A stretch of DNA of 64,000 bases from Metellina segmentata (GCA_947359465.1 OX375874.1:94621172-94685171), one strand, 5' to 3'. Numbered from the stretch's first letter, positions 12,437 to 24,482 are shown. Notes: generated from the sequence alone by a model not told the origin. Numbers and translations: made by a program.

Positions 12437-13629
12437 TTTTTAAAATTACAAATTTTAAGAAAAAAAAAGAAGCATTATAGAGATACATATGTAAAGAAGC
12501 ATTGTTCAAACGAATCAATTATAAACTTGCATGATCAATAAACTTATACAGTAGAACTCCAATTATCCGAATCAATTGGGACCGAACCCCATTCAGATAA
12601 TTGGATTTTTTCCGAAAAAAGGGTTTAGTATGTATTTTAATTAATTACTATATGTATGTATTTATGTTGAAAATGGGAGAAAAAGACCATTTTTAAAGAA
12701 AAAGAACTTTTAATTAATTAAATGGAAAGCCAAAATTTTTACTTGTTAAGCGTACTTACAAGTGCTGTACATTACTACAGTATGTAAGTACCGTACTGTA
12801 AATGAAAGTCATTGCTTGCTGAACATCTCTGTCAAAGTAAGCTGTTTGACTGTCTTCATCCGTTTTCGGGCAGTCAAGTCGCGCATCCGATTGACAGTGA
12901 GAGTTGCATGTAGTCACACTCGGGCTGACGCTCCATCCACTTCAACGCAGTTTCAAGGCTGGCAAGTGCTTCACTAGCAGATGGTCCCGTGTCTGCTTCA
13001 ACTTCGACATTAAGGTCATCTTTTTCCTCGACACTTTCTTCTCTCACACTTTCAATAAGTTCATCATCAGTTAGAATTTGAAACCCAGAATCATTATTTA
13101 TTTTGCGAATCGCAGTACGTTTCTGTCTTAATTTTTTTTTCTGAAATTCTGAAAGCGATTCGGATAATCAGCGATTCGGATAGTCGGAGTTCGGATGATT
13201 GGAGTTCTACTGTACCATTATAAATAGGCAATTGGACATCGTTTTAAGACAAGAATAAATCCAATAAAAATAATTTGATGCATTTATTTGTAAGAAAGGA
13301 GTTAAATTGGCTTACTATGCGGATCATATTCTATTGCCATCCTAAAGTTATTGTATTTTAATTTCAATTCGTAATTAATGTTTACCAACTAATCTCTAAA
13401 TTCGTAGCTTTTACGGACGGTTGTGATTAGTCACATTATAAAATTATTTATATATTTTTTTACTGTTTATTTGTATATGATTTTTGAATGTTTAATCTTT
13501 CAAATTGCAGGGATCGTTGGCGACTTTAAAAATTACTTTTCAGCGAGTCAAAATGCAAGATTAGAAAAGAAGTTTAAAGAAAGAACCGCTGGAACAGATA
13601 TACCTGATTTGTGGAAAGATGACATGTAA
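7391..13629 (+). CDS. cytosolic sulfotransferase (SULT1-type), four coding exons
   Basis: Cytosolic sulfotransferases move a sulfonate group from PAPS to hydroxyl or amine groups of small molecules. Joining 7391-7774, 9524-9775, 10699-10924 and 13511-13629 gives 326 residues, close to the usual 290-330. Visible motifs are TYPKCGTTW (residues 50-58, 5'-phosphosulfate loop), catalytic-region KLHLPF (H106), RNPKDCCVS (R125 and S133, 3'-phosphate binding), YEQLKKD, and C-terminal RKGIVGDFKNYF (286-297), where the usual Trp is Phe. All introns have GT/AG ends in phases 0, 0 and 1. The start is taken at ATG 7391, giving a normal N-terminus. An in-frame ATG at 7331 is possible, but it precedes a TTTTATTTTGTTAG acceptor-like site that suggests a spliced 5' UTR. 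No signal peptide or membrane segment is seen. The substrate cannot be inferred. Confidence 0.93.
8033..8236. repeat. about 200-bp direct repeat, copy 2 (in SULT intron 1)
   Basis: Second copy of 7148-7350, lying downstream of exon 1. The intron sequence between copy 2 and the LINE tail at 9162 holds no recognised element. Confidence 0.85.
9162..9459 (-). mobile_element. 5'-truncated LINE tail with 10-bp TSD (RNase H-type clade)
   Basis: The minus-strand frame 9184-9459 has FRLLTGHDYLQQHLHKIG followed by CPLC...H..C and YWTARQRMAERP, the C-terminal end of arthropod non-LTR retrotransposons carrying an RNase H domain. A T run at 9162-9169 is the poly(A) tail. Both sides carry CTTGTTAGTT (9152-9161 and 9460-9469), a target-site duplication that fixes the insertion limits. 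It lies antisense in SULT intron 1, ending about 55 bp before the exon 2 acceptor. Confidence 0.9.
9524..9775 (+). CDS. SULT coding exon 2
   Basis: Acceptor CTCTCTTTTCAG|GATTGC and donor ACAGG|GTAAG. It encodes residues 129-212, starting DCCVSFYHH and including ITYEQLKKD; phase 0 at both ends. Confidence 0.93.
10059..10440 (-). mobile_element. Tc1-like element, 3' fragment, in SULT intron 2
   Basis: Minus-strand frames contain SPIEKIWNVIGRRLQPFRNV, the region around the catalytic Glu of Tc1 transposases. One frameshift later comes SIPRRVTACVQARGGPT, the usual C-terminus. The left edge near 10059, with CAAAAAAAAAATCGACGC, looks like the terminal repeat. The 5' two thirds of the transposase are absent. 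Confidence 0.8.
10699..10924 (+). CDS. SULT coding exon 3
   Basis: Acceptor TTTGCATTTTTAG|GAAAC and donor AAAAG|GTAAAT. It encodes residues 213-287 plus one base of codon 288; a phase 1 intron follows, inside the RKG signature. Confidence 0.93.
10980..11059. repeat. (GA)n microsatellite
   Basis: About 80 bp of AG dinucleotides with a few interruptions, 55 bp after SULT exon 3. Confidence 0.95.
11083..11572 (+). mobile_element. L2/CR1-like LINE 3' end in SULT intron 3
   Basis: Plus-strand frames give LEYAVQFWAPYMRK, ERVQHRATKIIKGI and LERKRMKGDLLFK, the C-terminal reverse-transcriptase tail shared by CR1/L2-type LINEs. Stops and frameshifts follow. The 3' end has a stem-loop (GACCAGC...GCTGGTC) and a short TATTTG repeat tail, as in that group. 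It is 5' truncated; no clear target duplication was found. Confidence 0.75.
12405..12434. repeat. poly(A) run
   Basis: Thirty uninterrupted A residues in SULT intron 3; no retroposon body was recognised in front of it. Confidence 0.9.
12549..13212 (-). mobile_element. pogo/Tigger-like element, internally deleted
   Basis: Both ends read inward as CAGTAGAACTCCAAT followed by (T/C)ATCCGAA, flanked by TA on each side (12547-12548 and 13213-13214). On the minus strand around 12800-12977 frames read ASLETALKWMERQ and KRMKTVKQLTLTEMFSKQ, the C-terminal tail of Tigger-type transposases; the DDE core is missing. It is about 660 bp, inserted in SULT intron 3. Confidence 0.85.
13511..13629 (+). CDS. 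SULT coding exon 4
   Basis: Acceptor TTTCAAATTGCAG|GGATC. It encodes the end of RKGIVGDFKNYF and a lysine-rich tail ending PDLWKDDM, then TAA at 13627-13629. Confidence 0.93.
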
Positions 13630-13695
13630 TATTAATTTTGGATACAAGTGTATGAAAGGAACCTATATACCATTTTTCTATTGTCTATGATTAAG

Positions 13696-13701
13696 AATAA
13701 A
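13696..13701 (+). promoter_or_regulatory. SULT polyadenylation signal
   Basis: AATAAA lies 67 bp after the stop codon, a normal distance for the first polyadenylation signal. Confidence 0.75.
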
Positions 13702-16028
13702 AACATTTCCACTTATTCAAAATATTTGAATGGAGTAAAGCACGTTATAGTCAATGTAATCACTTTCATAAACATACTTACGATGAGATGAATGAACTCA
13801 TTAACACGAAGCATTGCTAAATACTATTAGTAATATTTTTGGATTAGTTGTACATGTGATTAAATTAAACATGAAACACATTTAATTAAATATTAACAGT
13901 TTCTTTAAACTAAACCGTCATTCAAACATCTGATATACGTATTTGTATATCACTAGTTCTTCAAGTGTGAAAAAATAAGACGTGAAGTTCGGGAAATAAT
14001 ATTTGAAAAATTTGCTTAGTGTTACTTATCGTCATAAATATTTGGCACACAAATTCATGCCAAAGTTATTTGGATCACTTTCATGCTTTTACTGTAAATA
14101 CCCTTACTTTAAAGTTTGAACTAGTGACTAATTGTAAGTATGAGACAAATTCTTCGAGAAACATATTAAAAATAGTTTTCATCTTGATTTGAAAATTAAG
14201 AATCTAACTTCGGGCCACACCTAAATAAAATCTGGGTTACCCTACTGGTATCGTAATAAATGTAGAAAAAGTTTAGAATACTGCACTTTTATTCTTCAAA
14301 TACAAATTATAGCATAACACATTTTACATTTTTATGAAAATATAATGTAAAAAAAAAAATCATATAAATAAAATTATAAGAATTGTAGAAAAATTGAAAT
14401 ACGTATTGAATGACATATAATAAGTTGCTTAAATATAGCTTCAAATCGTAAAATAATCTATCTTGATTTCCTATCATTATTACAAATAGTTTTTTAATAC
14501 TTCAAAAGTTCTAGTTGGGAAAATTTTTAACAATATTCTTTCAATATGATGGCAAAATTCCGCTCAAAATTTGCTTTATTCTGATTTTTCTGCCATTTTA
14601 AATAGAATACTTTGTAGTAGTGCTGTGTGTGATGGAAAGGAAATGAAGTTTATTAAAATAATAAACATTTAAAAAAAAAACACTGAAATAAAACAAAATT
14701 TGGAGGGAAAAAGTTGTTTTCAAAGAATTATTAATTAGTGATTATTTTTTATCTTTTGATCTCGCATCGTTGCCACAACTTACAAAAAGTGCACAAAATT
14801 TAGAAATGCGAAATTATTTCAGATCGAAACAAAAGAAAATATCTCTGCACGTGATCAACTAACACGAGTTTTTGTTTCATTCCTGTACGTTGAAAAAATA
14901 GTCTTTCCCAAATATTCGGAAATCGTTTATATTTCGCAAATAATGAAATTAGGGCTTGAAATAAATGAAGTATTAGAGTTAAATTCCGTAAAAAAATTAT
15001 TTTAGGAAAAAAATAAATGCTTTTTTAGCAGTACTGGTAAAATAATCGTAATACTCAATATCCATTCCAGATTTTCTAAAACTACCAAAATCTGATTGAT
15101 TTCAGTATACAAGATGTGAGCATAAAACTTATCTAAATATGTAAACAAAGGATAATTTTATATTGCATTCACTGAACTAAAATATGATAGATAAAATAAA
15201 GAACATTATATTCAAATATATGGAACAAAATTTTGTGGTACAAACGCACAGATAGAAAATCAGACATAGAACGGGAAGACACGCAGATTAACGCCACCAA
15301 GTTCAGTCCCTAAATGAATGTAAGTACTCACAGTATGAAAAATTTTATGAAATATATAATAAACCGTTCGGACGTAACTCGGGCACACATACAAGCAAAT
15401 GGACAGACAAACACCAAACGCGCAAGAGACAGATTTTGCCTAAGAAGGATCTAAAACGGATAGAGCACTTGAAATGAATAGAAAATATTCAATGTAGTAC
15501 AAACACTCCATTATTAGAACATGGGAAAATATTTTTACTGTCTCCGCAGAGGAATCTCAACGTTGTTCGCTAAATATTTAATTTTTCGAACAGCAGGGAT
15601 TACTTGTGACATTGGAGAAAAAACTTCTCACTAGTCCAAACGATAAAATAGAAAGAAGTTTAAATACATATATATTTCAACACAGTGGAATGAGGTTGGT
15701 TTTATAGCGCAAGGGGGGGGGGGAAAGCATTTTTGGCTACGCCAAACAAAAGACATAAAACTTCAAGCAAATGGAAATTTTCACAAGGAAAGTTTTATTG
15801 ACACAGAAGGAAACAAATACACATAGGGATAAATTAATCCTGTAATACAACTCGCGAGCTGCTAGGGTTATAAGCAAAAACACTGAGCCAAGGTGACCCT
15901 CTATGGAAATAGGACAAATAATATTAATTTTGCTTAGATATTTTATTCAACGAGATTTTGCATCGTTAAAAAATAGTTTTATCTATTTTCTGTAATGCAT
16001 AAATAAGTTAATATTACACTTTTACAAA
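13702..16028. other. AT-rich intergenic DNA, no gene seen
   Basis: No recognisable coding or transposon motifs. A run of G (about 15713-15721) and many short A/T runs are the only features noted. Confidence 0.6.
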
Positions 16029-16232
16029 CAGTCTCACGTTGGAGTGGTGTGAAAATTTGGACAGTGGGATGCCAGTTCGGATGTAACCTATCCATCTGAC
16101 CATGTTTCAAAATTGTGAAGTTTTGTCCTCGAATCTTTCCATTAGGTATTGATTCGGGACCGTCACTAATAGCCCATTGTGTTGCTCCAGTGTATGTGAC
16201 GTTAATTCAACTACCCACCTATCTACCTGTTG
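16029..16232 (+). repeat. SINE body, 5'-truncated, with CTAC-type tail
   Basis: GTTGGAGTGGTGTG to TGACGTTAATTCAAC matches the body of the copies at 22.75 and 24.48 kb, including GATTCGGGACCGTC and AGCCCATTGTGTTGCTC. It ends in CTACCCACCTATCTACCT, a short tetranucleotide tail. The 80-residue frame over it is not a gene. Confidence 0.8.
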
Positions 16233-18530
16233 TAAACACATTTATCTTTTGTTTAACTTATGCTAAATATCGGAAAGGTATTGAAGACGATTTGACATTT
16301 ATCCGTCATTGTACATTTTTCAGATCTATTGTCATTCGAAACCAATGTATCATTTAAAATTCGATAAATATTTAAGAACGATGATGGGAAGTACAATGGT
16401 TTTGATAACCTGAAAGAATGGAAGTTGCAGTAAACAGTAGATAAGAACTATTGCATCTCTTAGCAACAATCCAACAATCCGTGATTTTCTATTTTCAAGA
16501 AAAAAGAAAAGCCCCCCCCCCTCAAAGCATTATTTTATTCTTTTCATTTAAAAAAACAATTATAATTTCCAATAAGTTTCCTCGGTGTTCTACAATTTAA
16601 TTCAAAACGTTATCTCATTATTGAATAGAATTATTTGTGAAAGAGAATTTTAAATAACGTCTTCAAAACTTGTTTTATTTAAGCAAAATTGATAGACTGA
16701 AAAATTTATTTGAATTTAAAAGTGCCGATTTATTTTTATTTTTATAGAATTTTTATTTAGTTTCAATCGAATAATTATTTTTTATTTATATGAGAATCGA
16801 GTTGGGGAGTTTTGTTGTCACACCAAATAATCACATTGAATTTATTTTTGAATGTGGTTTTGATGGAGTCAGTCGAAAGGGGTCCCTGATTGTAACACAA
16901 CCCTCAACATACAACCTGCAACACTACGTATTCTGGGTACGATATCACGACTTGTTTTTATGAAAACGATTTCCCCACGTCTCCGATAAAGGTTCCCAAG
17001 GAATGTATTCCCAATTGATATTCGATTGAAAGGCAAAACGGAGATAAACTTGATTTTAAGGTAGCTCTGCTTTGTACCATGTGTGAGCATTTGTGTTAGG
17101 AGAAATAAAACCCCCATTTTCCATCTGGTTTGTTTGCACTGAGAGTCCTTTCAAAAGATGCAGCACGAGTGTGTCAAAAATAATCCATTGTTTGATGTAT
17201 TAAAATGAAGTAGGTCTTTCCCATCATTAATATTCACAAATGATTCCCCAGAAATGTTTCTTGTGTGTTGTGCAGGTGGGGAAATTCCCGCTCCAAGAAT
17301 GTCATCTCTGGGAGTTGAGAAATTCGCGTGCCTGAGCTACGAATCGTTTGCATGTGCCGTGACAAAGCAAAACTAAAAAGGCAGGCCCTTAATAAGTACA
17401 AAATGCATGACAGTCACCCAAATAGAAATACGTGAGAAGGGACTACATCTTCAAAGTCACCCACCTTATCATAGTTTCTTTTCATTATTAAAATCCTTAC
17501 CAGATGAAAGCAAGATACGCCCCAAGAGAGTCTAATTTACTCGAGCATAGTATTTGCTCTGTGTAATTTGCTTGAAAGCAATAGAGTATTTCAGACATTT
17601 GCGAAAGGCTTTCTATTTCAGTTTCAAGTGCCCTATTCGGCATTTAAGCCTCATAGTTTCTAATTCTTTTATTTTTCTCTGGAGTAATCATTAGTTGGTA
17701 GTCGAAACTCCGTAAGATATTTCTGGAAAGTAATAAACTGTGCAACTGTGATCAAAACAAACCTGCCTTGTAGGTATATTTGGATAATATGACTAATTTT
17801 TATTAGGATCACGTTCTCTCTAACCATAAGGCCACTTTAAAAGTATCTAAAGCTACGCTATCAGCTTCTCCAAATTTATGCTATTGAGATAAGGGTAGAA
17901 AGATATGAGAGATTTTCAGTGTAAATTAACAAACCAAACGGATTGGGAAGATTTTACCCCTGTTCCTCAAATATTCTCGTATAACCTTAAGATGCAGTTT
18001 ATCCCCGTGTGACGTTTAATCTAATTGGCGATAACTAACCAACTGATGGTTCCATTTTAATTTGAAGCCCAATTAATACACGCGTTAAAGAATAATTCAA
18101 AACATACAAAGGATAAACTGTCTTCTAATTTATTTGCATGAAGAAGTTTACTCATAAAAATGAATGAGAATTAATAAAATTAAGCACTGTAGTAAACTTC
18201 TTACTAATAATTCAAAATGAGTCATAAGTATTGATATTTTCCAAATATTAGTTCGGGAGAATGAAATTTCAGGTCTTAATTTAGTCTTTACTTTTAATTT
18301 AAGCTATAATGTTTTTCAATATTTTTAGGTGGTTCGTATGAGGATTGGCTCATTGTATATGAAGGTTTGATTTGTCCATAATTTTTTACGATTTTATTTT
18401 GTGCTCCAGATTAGCACTTTCTTTTAAGTTGCAGAAACATATGAAAGTTCACACACTACTTTGAAGTATCATATTTCCATGAGATTTGTTGAATACTGAA
18501 GAACATTTTAATAGATTAAGTTAGAATATA
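16233..18530. other. intergenic DNA, no gene seen
   Basis: A slightly GC-richer stretch near 16860-17400 has an 82-residue minus-strand frame without known motifs. No splice-linked coding signal or TE ends were recognised. Confidence 0.55.
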
Positions 18531-20566
18531 CACTCTAAGACAAAAAAATGTTGCACCTGGAAGGAGTAGACCGGTATACAGACGCGTTCTCACGAATCAA
18601 GTTTAATTGACCGTTTATAATTGATCAACAGAAAGTTGAATGAAAAAAGTGCGAACCTTTGTTTCAATAGAGGTGATCAATTGCACAAGCACAATCATTG
18701 ATGTTGCAATCACAGCAATCAATCATTGATGTTGCTCTTTTATTCAGCGTTCATCATTCCGTCATTTCACGATTATGGAAACAATTCCAAACAAGGCAAA
18801 CAGTTGTCCGAAGACCTGTGGCCGGCAGCCCAAGGGTTACGACCCCCGCAGAAGATCGATATACTGTGGATCAAGAAACGTTTATTGGATCAACAACTTT
18901 TTAGCGGATCGAGAAAAGTTTGACCCATTCAAACATTATCGTTCAAGTGATGAGTCATCTCTGCTTTCAAGTTGAAACTTCAGTTAACTGTCAAGTTCAC
19001 TTTTAACTGGTCACGCCATGCGTGTGTGTGTTTTGTTTTTAGGTAGAAAAAAGTTTAAAAAATGATCCTCAAGTGATCTGAAAGTGCGATACTAATATTT
19101 TTAGAACTGTATCATAAGCATGATTGTCTTTGAAACCACCGACAGGATAAATATAAAAATAAAGATGCAAGAGTTGCAATTGATAAACTTGATAAATTAG
19201 TGCAAAGTAATAAACATGAGACTGATGATGAATTTGATACAGTTGTTAAAAATGTCGCTGTCTTGCTAAAAGAGATGGCTCTTTGCGATGCAATCTGCCA
19301 GGGACAAGTTCAAATTGCAATAAAACAAAAGCGATTGGAACTCTTAAAAAACATCACCTGCGTTTTCACCTTCTCAATCATACAATTCCATCACCACCTG
19401 TTTCAAACAGCATGGAAGGAGAATAACAGTCGTCGTCAGATTCAAACAAGGCAAACAGTTGTCCGAAGACCTGTGGCGGGCAGCTCAAGGGTTACGACCC
19501 CCGCGGAAGATCGTTATATTGCTGTTGTAGCGAAGCGGAATCGAAGAGAGACCTCCACAAGTGTGACATCTATGGTTTCAGAGACCATTTATAAGACGAT
19601 ATCTGCCACTACTGTACGCCTTAAGCTACACATCAATGGACTGTACACCCGGGAACCACGAGTTTGTGTTCCTCTATCTGTCCGATTCAGAGGGGCACGA
19701 TTAAAGTGATGTCGGTAACAAGTGAATTGGACTGTGTCTGATTGGGCTGACGTTATGTTCATGGATGAGTCGAGATATGCCCTGGAGCCAGATGACAAAC
19801 GTGTAAGGGTCTGGAGAGAACAAGGCACCCACAATCGGCCCCAGAACATCATCGAGCATCACGCATTCCGAGGTGGTAGCATCATGGCGTGGACCAGGAT
19901 TTCGTTGGGACTTCGCACCGACTTGCGCATCTATAGATAGGGTTCTGCCACGACTGTCCGGTATCGGGATGACGTCCTAGAACCCACTGTGAGATTGTAC
20001 ACTGTAACAGTTGGTCCTTTCGTTTTAATGGATGATAATGCGTGTCCCCATAGAGTTGATATCGTCAACGACTACCTGGAGAGTGAGGGGATTGCGCGTA
20101 TGGTTTGGCTAGCGTACTCGCCCGACCTTAATCCCATTGAAAATATTTGGGATGACCTCAGCCGTGTTGTGTCTGCACGTTTCACACCGCTAGCTACCCT
20201 CACAGACTTGCAAACTGCTCTACAAGAGGAATGGCGATTACTTGACTCTGGGGTGGTTGATCACCTCATGGAAAACATGGTCACAGACTGTAAACTTTGT
20301 ATGAGGATGAGGGGTGATCACATACATATTAATTTCGGTTTTGTTTATTTGATTTGGATTTAAACATCATTTTGTTAATGAATCCAACATGACTTCATCT
20401 TATAATTTTTGAAAATTCAATATTGTTTTCATCTTTGTATTTAATTCTTTGTTTTGTTTCCTGCATAAACCTATTTGCTACTTTCCTGCCGCATTTCGTG
20501 TCAATCAAAGCTGTACTTATTATTTTTCGCGTTTTACCTTTTGTGATTAACTTTTGGCAGTGAGTG
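18531..20566 (+). mobile_element. composite Tc1-like (DD34E) locus with internal foreign segment
   Basis: TA-flanked ends read inward as CACTCTAAGACAAAA and CACTCACTGCCAAAA. Tc1 sequence runs 18531 to about 18858 and again 19438-20566, with about 75-85 bp (starting ATTC(C)AAACAAGGCAAACAG) present on both sides of a roughly 580-bp unrelated segment. The transposase part shows the HTH region, FMDESRYALEPDDKRVRVW, VLMDDNACPHRV and YSPDLNPIENIW, with 34 residues between the second Asp and the Glu (DD34E). Stops at about 19707, 19938 and between blocks make it inactive. Confidence 0.85.
19146..19709 (+). pseudogene. BESS-like tail fused in frame to Tc1 HTH region
   Basis: The 169-residue frame from 19200 begins with HETDDEFDTVVKNVAVLL and CDAICQGQVQIAIKQKRLEL, which resembles the short C-terminal BESS-like segment of MADF/BESS proteins that accompany some transposons. 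It then runs in frame into Tc1 sequence (TRQTVVRRPVAGSSRVTTP). An acceptor-like TTTGTTTTTAG lies near 19034-19044. I cannot show that it is expressed; the likelier view is a relic trapped between two Tc1 fragments. Confidence 0.45.
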
Positions 20567-20568
20567 TA

Positions 20569-22540
20569 ACTTAAAGTTACTTGCAGCTTAAATTTGGGTG
20601 AGATTGCTTATTTATCGTATCACTTTATTTTGTTTCTTGATGCGATCCTGAACTTTAAACAGCAGTTCGTCAAATTTTTCTTTAGACATTCTTAAATGAT
20701 TTCTATATCCCTCTTTATCCTGTGATGCTAGTTTCTTCAGCAAGGTTTCTGAAGCTCCCAATTAATTTCTTAAAATCCATTGGCTAACCCCAAAATGACG
20801 TTTCTTACGATTTCTTCTCATGTTAAATAAAATTGTTTTTAGTTCTTTTAACCCCAAACTGTTACTATCTGTACAACTTCACGCATAACTGCTTTCGACG
20901 CCAATTTAAAACTGAAGCTGTTGATCAGTTTCTATTGAAATGTATGAACAAAAACTGATTCAAGTCATATTCAACTTTTATTGATCAACTATAAAATACA
21001 TAGATTTTTTGGAATTTTTATCGACGAAGTGCTGAAAATTGTATTCGAACAAGTCAAGTGATGTCACGTTCAGAATACGTACTGGAAAAATGTTCCGCCA
21101 CAGAAATTGCGTTCATAGAAGGCTAGTTAAAAATCAGTACATAATGAGGCAATTGAAAAAAAAAACCAAGTGTACCATTAAGTTTTGTAGAAGTAAAATC
21201 TTTGTGATAAGAAAACTAAATTCAGTGTTGATTGCCAAATGTCAAAATACTACGAGCCAAGCCACACGCTCTTATTTTAACAGAAGCAGTGCATCACCGG
21301 GTAAACCTTTCCAAGACGGCTAAGTGATCCAAATTTTGACCAGGCTTAGCTTACTTTCTTATTTCATTTAAGGGTACTGTGTCTAGAGCTATTTGCTTAT
21401 TGAGAGGTTGCGTGTAGGAAGATTTGTTTCCGGGTAACCTAAATATTTCACTTTGGCAAGAAAACTCTTTATGTATCGACAAAAGAAAAACGCACGCCGA
21501 CAAATGCACATATGAGGCCAAAGGTAATGCGGAAATAAAATGTTTCAAACAGTTTGACAAGAAACTTGACACCACACCCATTTTAGATATTCTCACCTCT
21601 GATAAACATGACGAAGACTCCCGGGGGAAATCAAATGTGATTCTATTCCCTAAAGCTCGTTTATTATAGTGTATTACAGCTCTCTATATTCCTAGTACGT
21701 TGAAAGAGGAAAGTGTGATTCCGAAGGGATTCACTAATTCAATTCGTAGTTAATTGCTGTTTGAGACGATTCACGGATTTGCTTTTAGTAGAAATAAGAA
21801 ACGAACGGGTCAAACTTTGTTTTTCATTTTCATTGCTTCTACGTTAGACAAAAGCGTTATTTATAAGATCTGAAAAGAGTTTAGAAATTCATTTCCAGGT
21901 CGTCTATTGTTTTGGCATAGAATGACGTTGCATTTTATCCCTTTTGAAAATGGAAACACCTCGATCTCTCAACATATAGCACTTTTTAATTTAGAACATA
22001 TATAACAATACGAATTGGCAGGCGAGGAACCGTGTAAGGAGTTATATCGTCGGCTTAGACAAGGAATTCATTGATATTTTGACGTAGACGTTAAACCTTT
22101 ATTTTCACGACGATGAGAAAAGCAATATTTTTTAAAAGATATGTTACACTATCACAATGTTTATAATTGCTATTTTCAGGTCTAAAACTGATAGTCTTTA
22201 AACAGCTGTAAAGTAAAACATTATTCTTGTCATTTAATGAGTTTTTGTTACAAGCCGAATATGAGTTTGTTTTATTAAATAGACTTGATTCTAGTTGGTA
22301 TTGATTGTAGAAAAATTGATCAGAGAGTGGAATAAAATAAACCAATCCTTCCCAGAAATCAATTAGGTCTGATGTCGGACAATTTAATTTTAGATTTGCA
22401 TATTATTTCAATGCTCTGAAATTTAACCTCTTGAATAAATATTATTTCTCTGGTATGTATTACCTTAGAAGTTAAATAGAAGTTATTGCATACAACCATT
22501 TATTAATTATTATTTATATTCCATTTGTTTATGAAAACAA
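20569..22540. other. AT-rich intergenic DNA, no gene seen
   Basis: Short overlapping frames at 21039-21669 lack known motifs and show no splice-linked continuation. No transposon ends recognised. Confidence 0.55.
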
Positions 22541-22746
22541 GGTACTTCAGAACGGAGACTCATGTACGGCTACCGTGCGGCGCCGTGGGGAACTGCTGTA
22601 CAAATTGCATAGAAGTTGGATGTGCGTCGCCCCAGCGGCGTTGGAGGCATGTGTGCACTGCTCCATTGGATCTAATATATCTCAGACCGCACTTGCGTTG
22701 CGGCAGCGGCTCCGCACGTTGAAAAAGCGGATGTACTTTAAAGTAC
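22541..22746 (-). mobile_element. PIF-Harbinger MITE, partial copy
   Basis: Similar over about 200 bp to the terminal region of the complete MITE at 33133-33800: shared blocks GGGGAACTGCTGTACAAATT, GATGTGCGTCGCC and TCCGCACGTTGAAAAAGCGG. Only one end is present and it abuts the SINE at 22752. Confidence 0.75.
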
Positions 22747-22751
22747 TTTAA

Positions 22752-23072
22752 GGGCCGCGGTAGATCAGATACAGTCGAGGAATAACATCCAGAGGGTTGC
22801 GAGTTCGAGACTAGATCCAACCAAAAAACGGTCGGATACGTGGAGACTGGAGCACATTATATCTGTCGTAGCCTCAAATGACCTCATGTTGATGCGCTGT
22901 GATACTTTTAGCTAGTCAGTTGCAAGCTCTTGTGTTGACCTCGTCATTTGACCACGGTTCAAAATTGATGTCATCGGAACTTCCTTTCGGTATTGATCCA
23001 GCACCATCGCCAATAACAGTTGTGTCACTCCTGTGTGAAATAATAAATTCACCAATCATTATTCTACCTACC
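22752..23072 (+). repeat. tRNA-derived SINE, near full length
   Basis: Starts with a tRNA-like head (GGCCGCGGTAGATCAGA; B-box-like GAGTTCGAGAC) and continues through the family body (GACCTCGTCATTTGACCAC, GGTATTGATCCAGCACC) to a short CTACCTACC tail. More diverged than the copy at 24.48 kb. Confidence 0.75.
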
Positions 23073-23289
23073 AAAAGTATTTAAAAAAGAATTTGAGGTT
23101 AAGTGAAAAATTAAGATGAAGGCTTCGGTCTGATGTTTTTCATCCGCTTTCAAACTTCAGCGTTAGTTCTCTACTAATTCCTAAGCGGGTCTTCTGACGA
23201 GAGGTCAGGAATCTAGACGACCACTTCCCAGGTACTCGTTAACGAAGAGGAGTCATCTCTAAGGGGGGGTAGATGGACACATAACCTCA

Positions 23290-24170
23290 TCTAGTCAGAA
23301 CCTACTCGGGAAGATTTATAAACCAACGAAATGTGTGGATATTGACAGACAGTCGCAGTGCCATCCAGCACCTGAGACACTGGGCGACAGAGCTTCTCTC
23401 TCTCTCTCTGAGTGGGAGCAGTCCCCTACGTACCGAGTTACTTAAAACCCACACCGGACTGGCAGGAAAAGCCTCGAATAAGAAAACGAAAGAAGAACCA
23501 GGCATATGGGAGGCGCGTTAGGGGCGCCAGGTTATCCGAGACGTGGTCGGAGTCCATCAACAGCCTGCACGCCCCTCGCCCCAGCATAAGGTGTCCGTCC
23601 CAGCTCACAGTTATCATTCAGCACGAGGCCGGCGTGCTCATCCTATGGATTCATCATGCTCACTTCAAGAGAGAAGCTATCAGAAACATTCTGGAGATCC
23701 TGAGAGATCTTTCTCAACATCGCGATGTTTACTTACAATGGGTCCCGTCTCATATTGGCTTGTCTGGTAATGAGACGGATGAGGTTCTAGAAAAAGAGGG
23801 GACCTCTCTTATTTATGCCTTCCATGCTAACTTGACTTTTCACGAAATCTGCTCCAGGAGAAAAATATATAATCATCATATATGGAAGACCCCTCCGTCA
23901 CATAATTGGTATGACAGGATGCTTATGCTTTAAGGGGCGACAGAAAGATGCATATCACCATTTGCCGACTTGCTAGTGGACACTTAACGAGGCTCACATT
24001 TTGCCAGGGGCAAAAATCTAATCTTCATTGCTCTAAATGCGGGTCTACCGAAGCCTCTCTCGATCATCTATTAAAGTGCCTGGGGTTTGACAGAGAGGAC
24101 ATTTTTGTAAACCCTGTGCTGGTCTATGACTTTATTGTAGTGTTGGGTCTTTTGGACCTGGTCTAGTACG
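23290..24170 (+). pseudogene. LINE ORF2 3' relic: RNase H and C-terminal zinc motif
   Basis: Frames in order give WILTDSRSAIQHLRHW (first RNase H block), LQWVPSHIGLSGNETDEVLEKEG (second block), ITICRLASGHLTRL and CSKCGSTEASLDHLLKC, then a GLLDLV terminus. This is the 3' part of a retrotransposon of the Jockey/R1-type group with its own RNase H. Frameshifts at about 23.5 and 23.93 kb break it. It is the same clade of tail as the copies at 41.8-43.2 kb. Confidence 0.8.
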
Positions 24171-24482
24171 CGGCTAGATCAAGTGGAATAAGTAAAAAAA
24201 AACACAACGGTCAGTTCACGTTTTATAGGAATTTTCGTCCACCTTTGGTCCGAGTATCGATGTTCTGGATCGATCCGCCTCGAAGTATTTAGTACTGATG
24301 TACAAAAAATATCGAACAAAAAATAGCTGTCCTTGGAATATAGATATTCGATACTAGGAAAAAAAGCTTTTAGTTCCACCACCTCATGTTTTTTCTCATT
24401 GCACCCCCTTATTTACAACGACGGTTCACTTCCCCTTAGTGCATACCAGCATCTCTTAGGAGAAGTATCGAAGAGGTTCGCC

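Noticed and set aside
16115..16357. 80-residue plus-strand frame with PLGIDSGPSLIAHC
   Set aside because: It lies on a SINE body; the same peptide pattern recurs at other SINE copies (e.g. 24609-24791).
22525..22820. Overlapping frames on both strands
   Set aside because: They lie in the partial Harbinger MITE and the start of a SINE.
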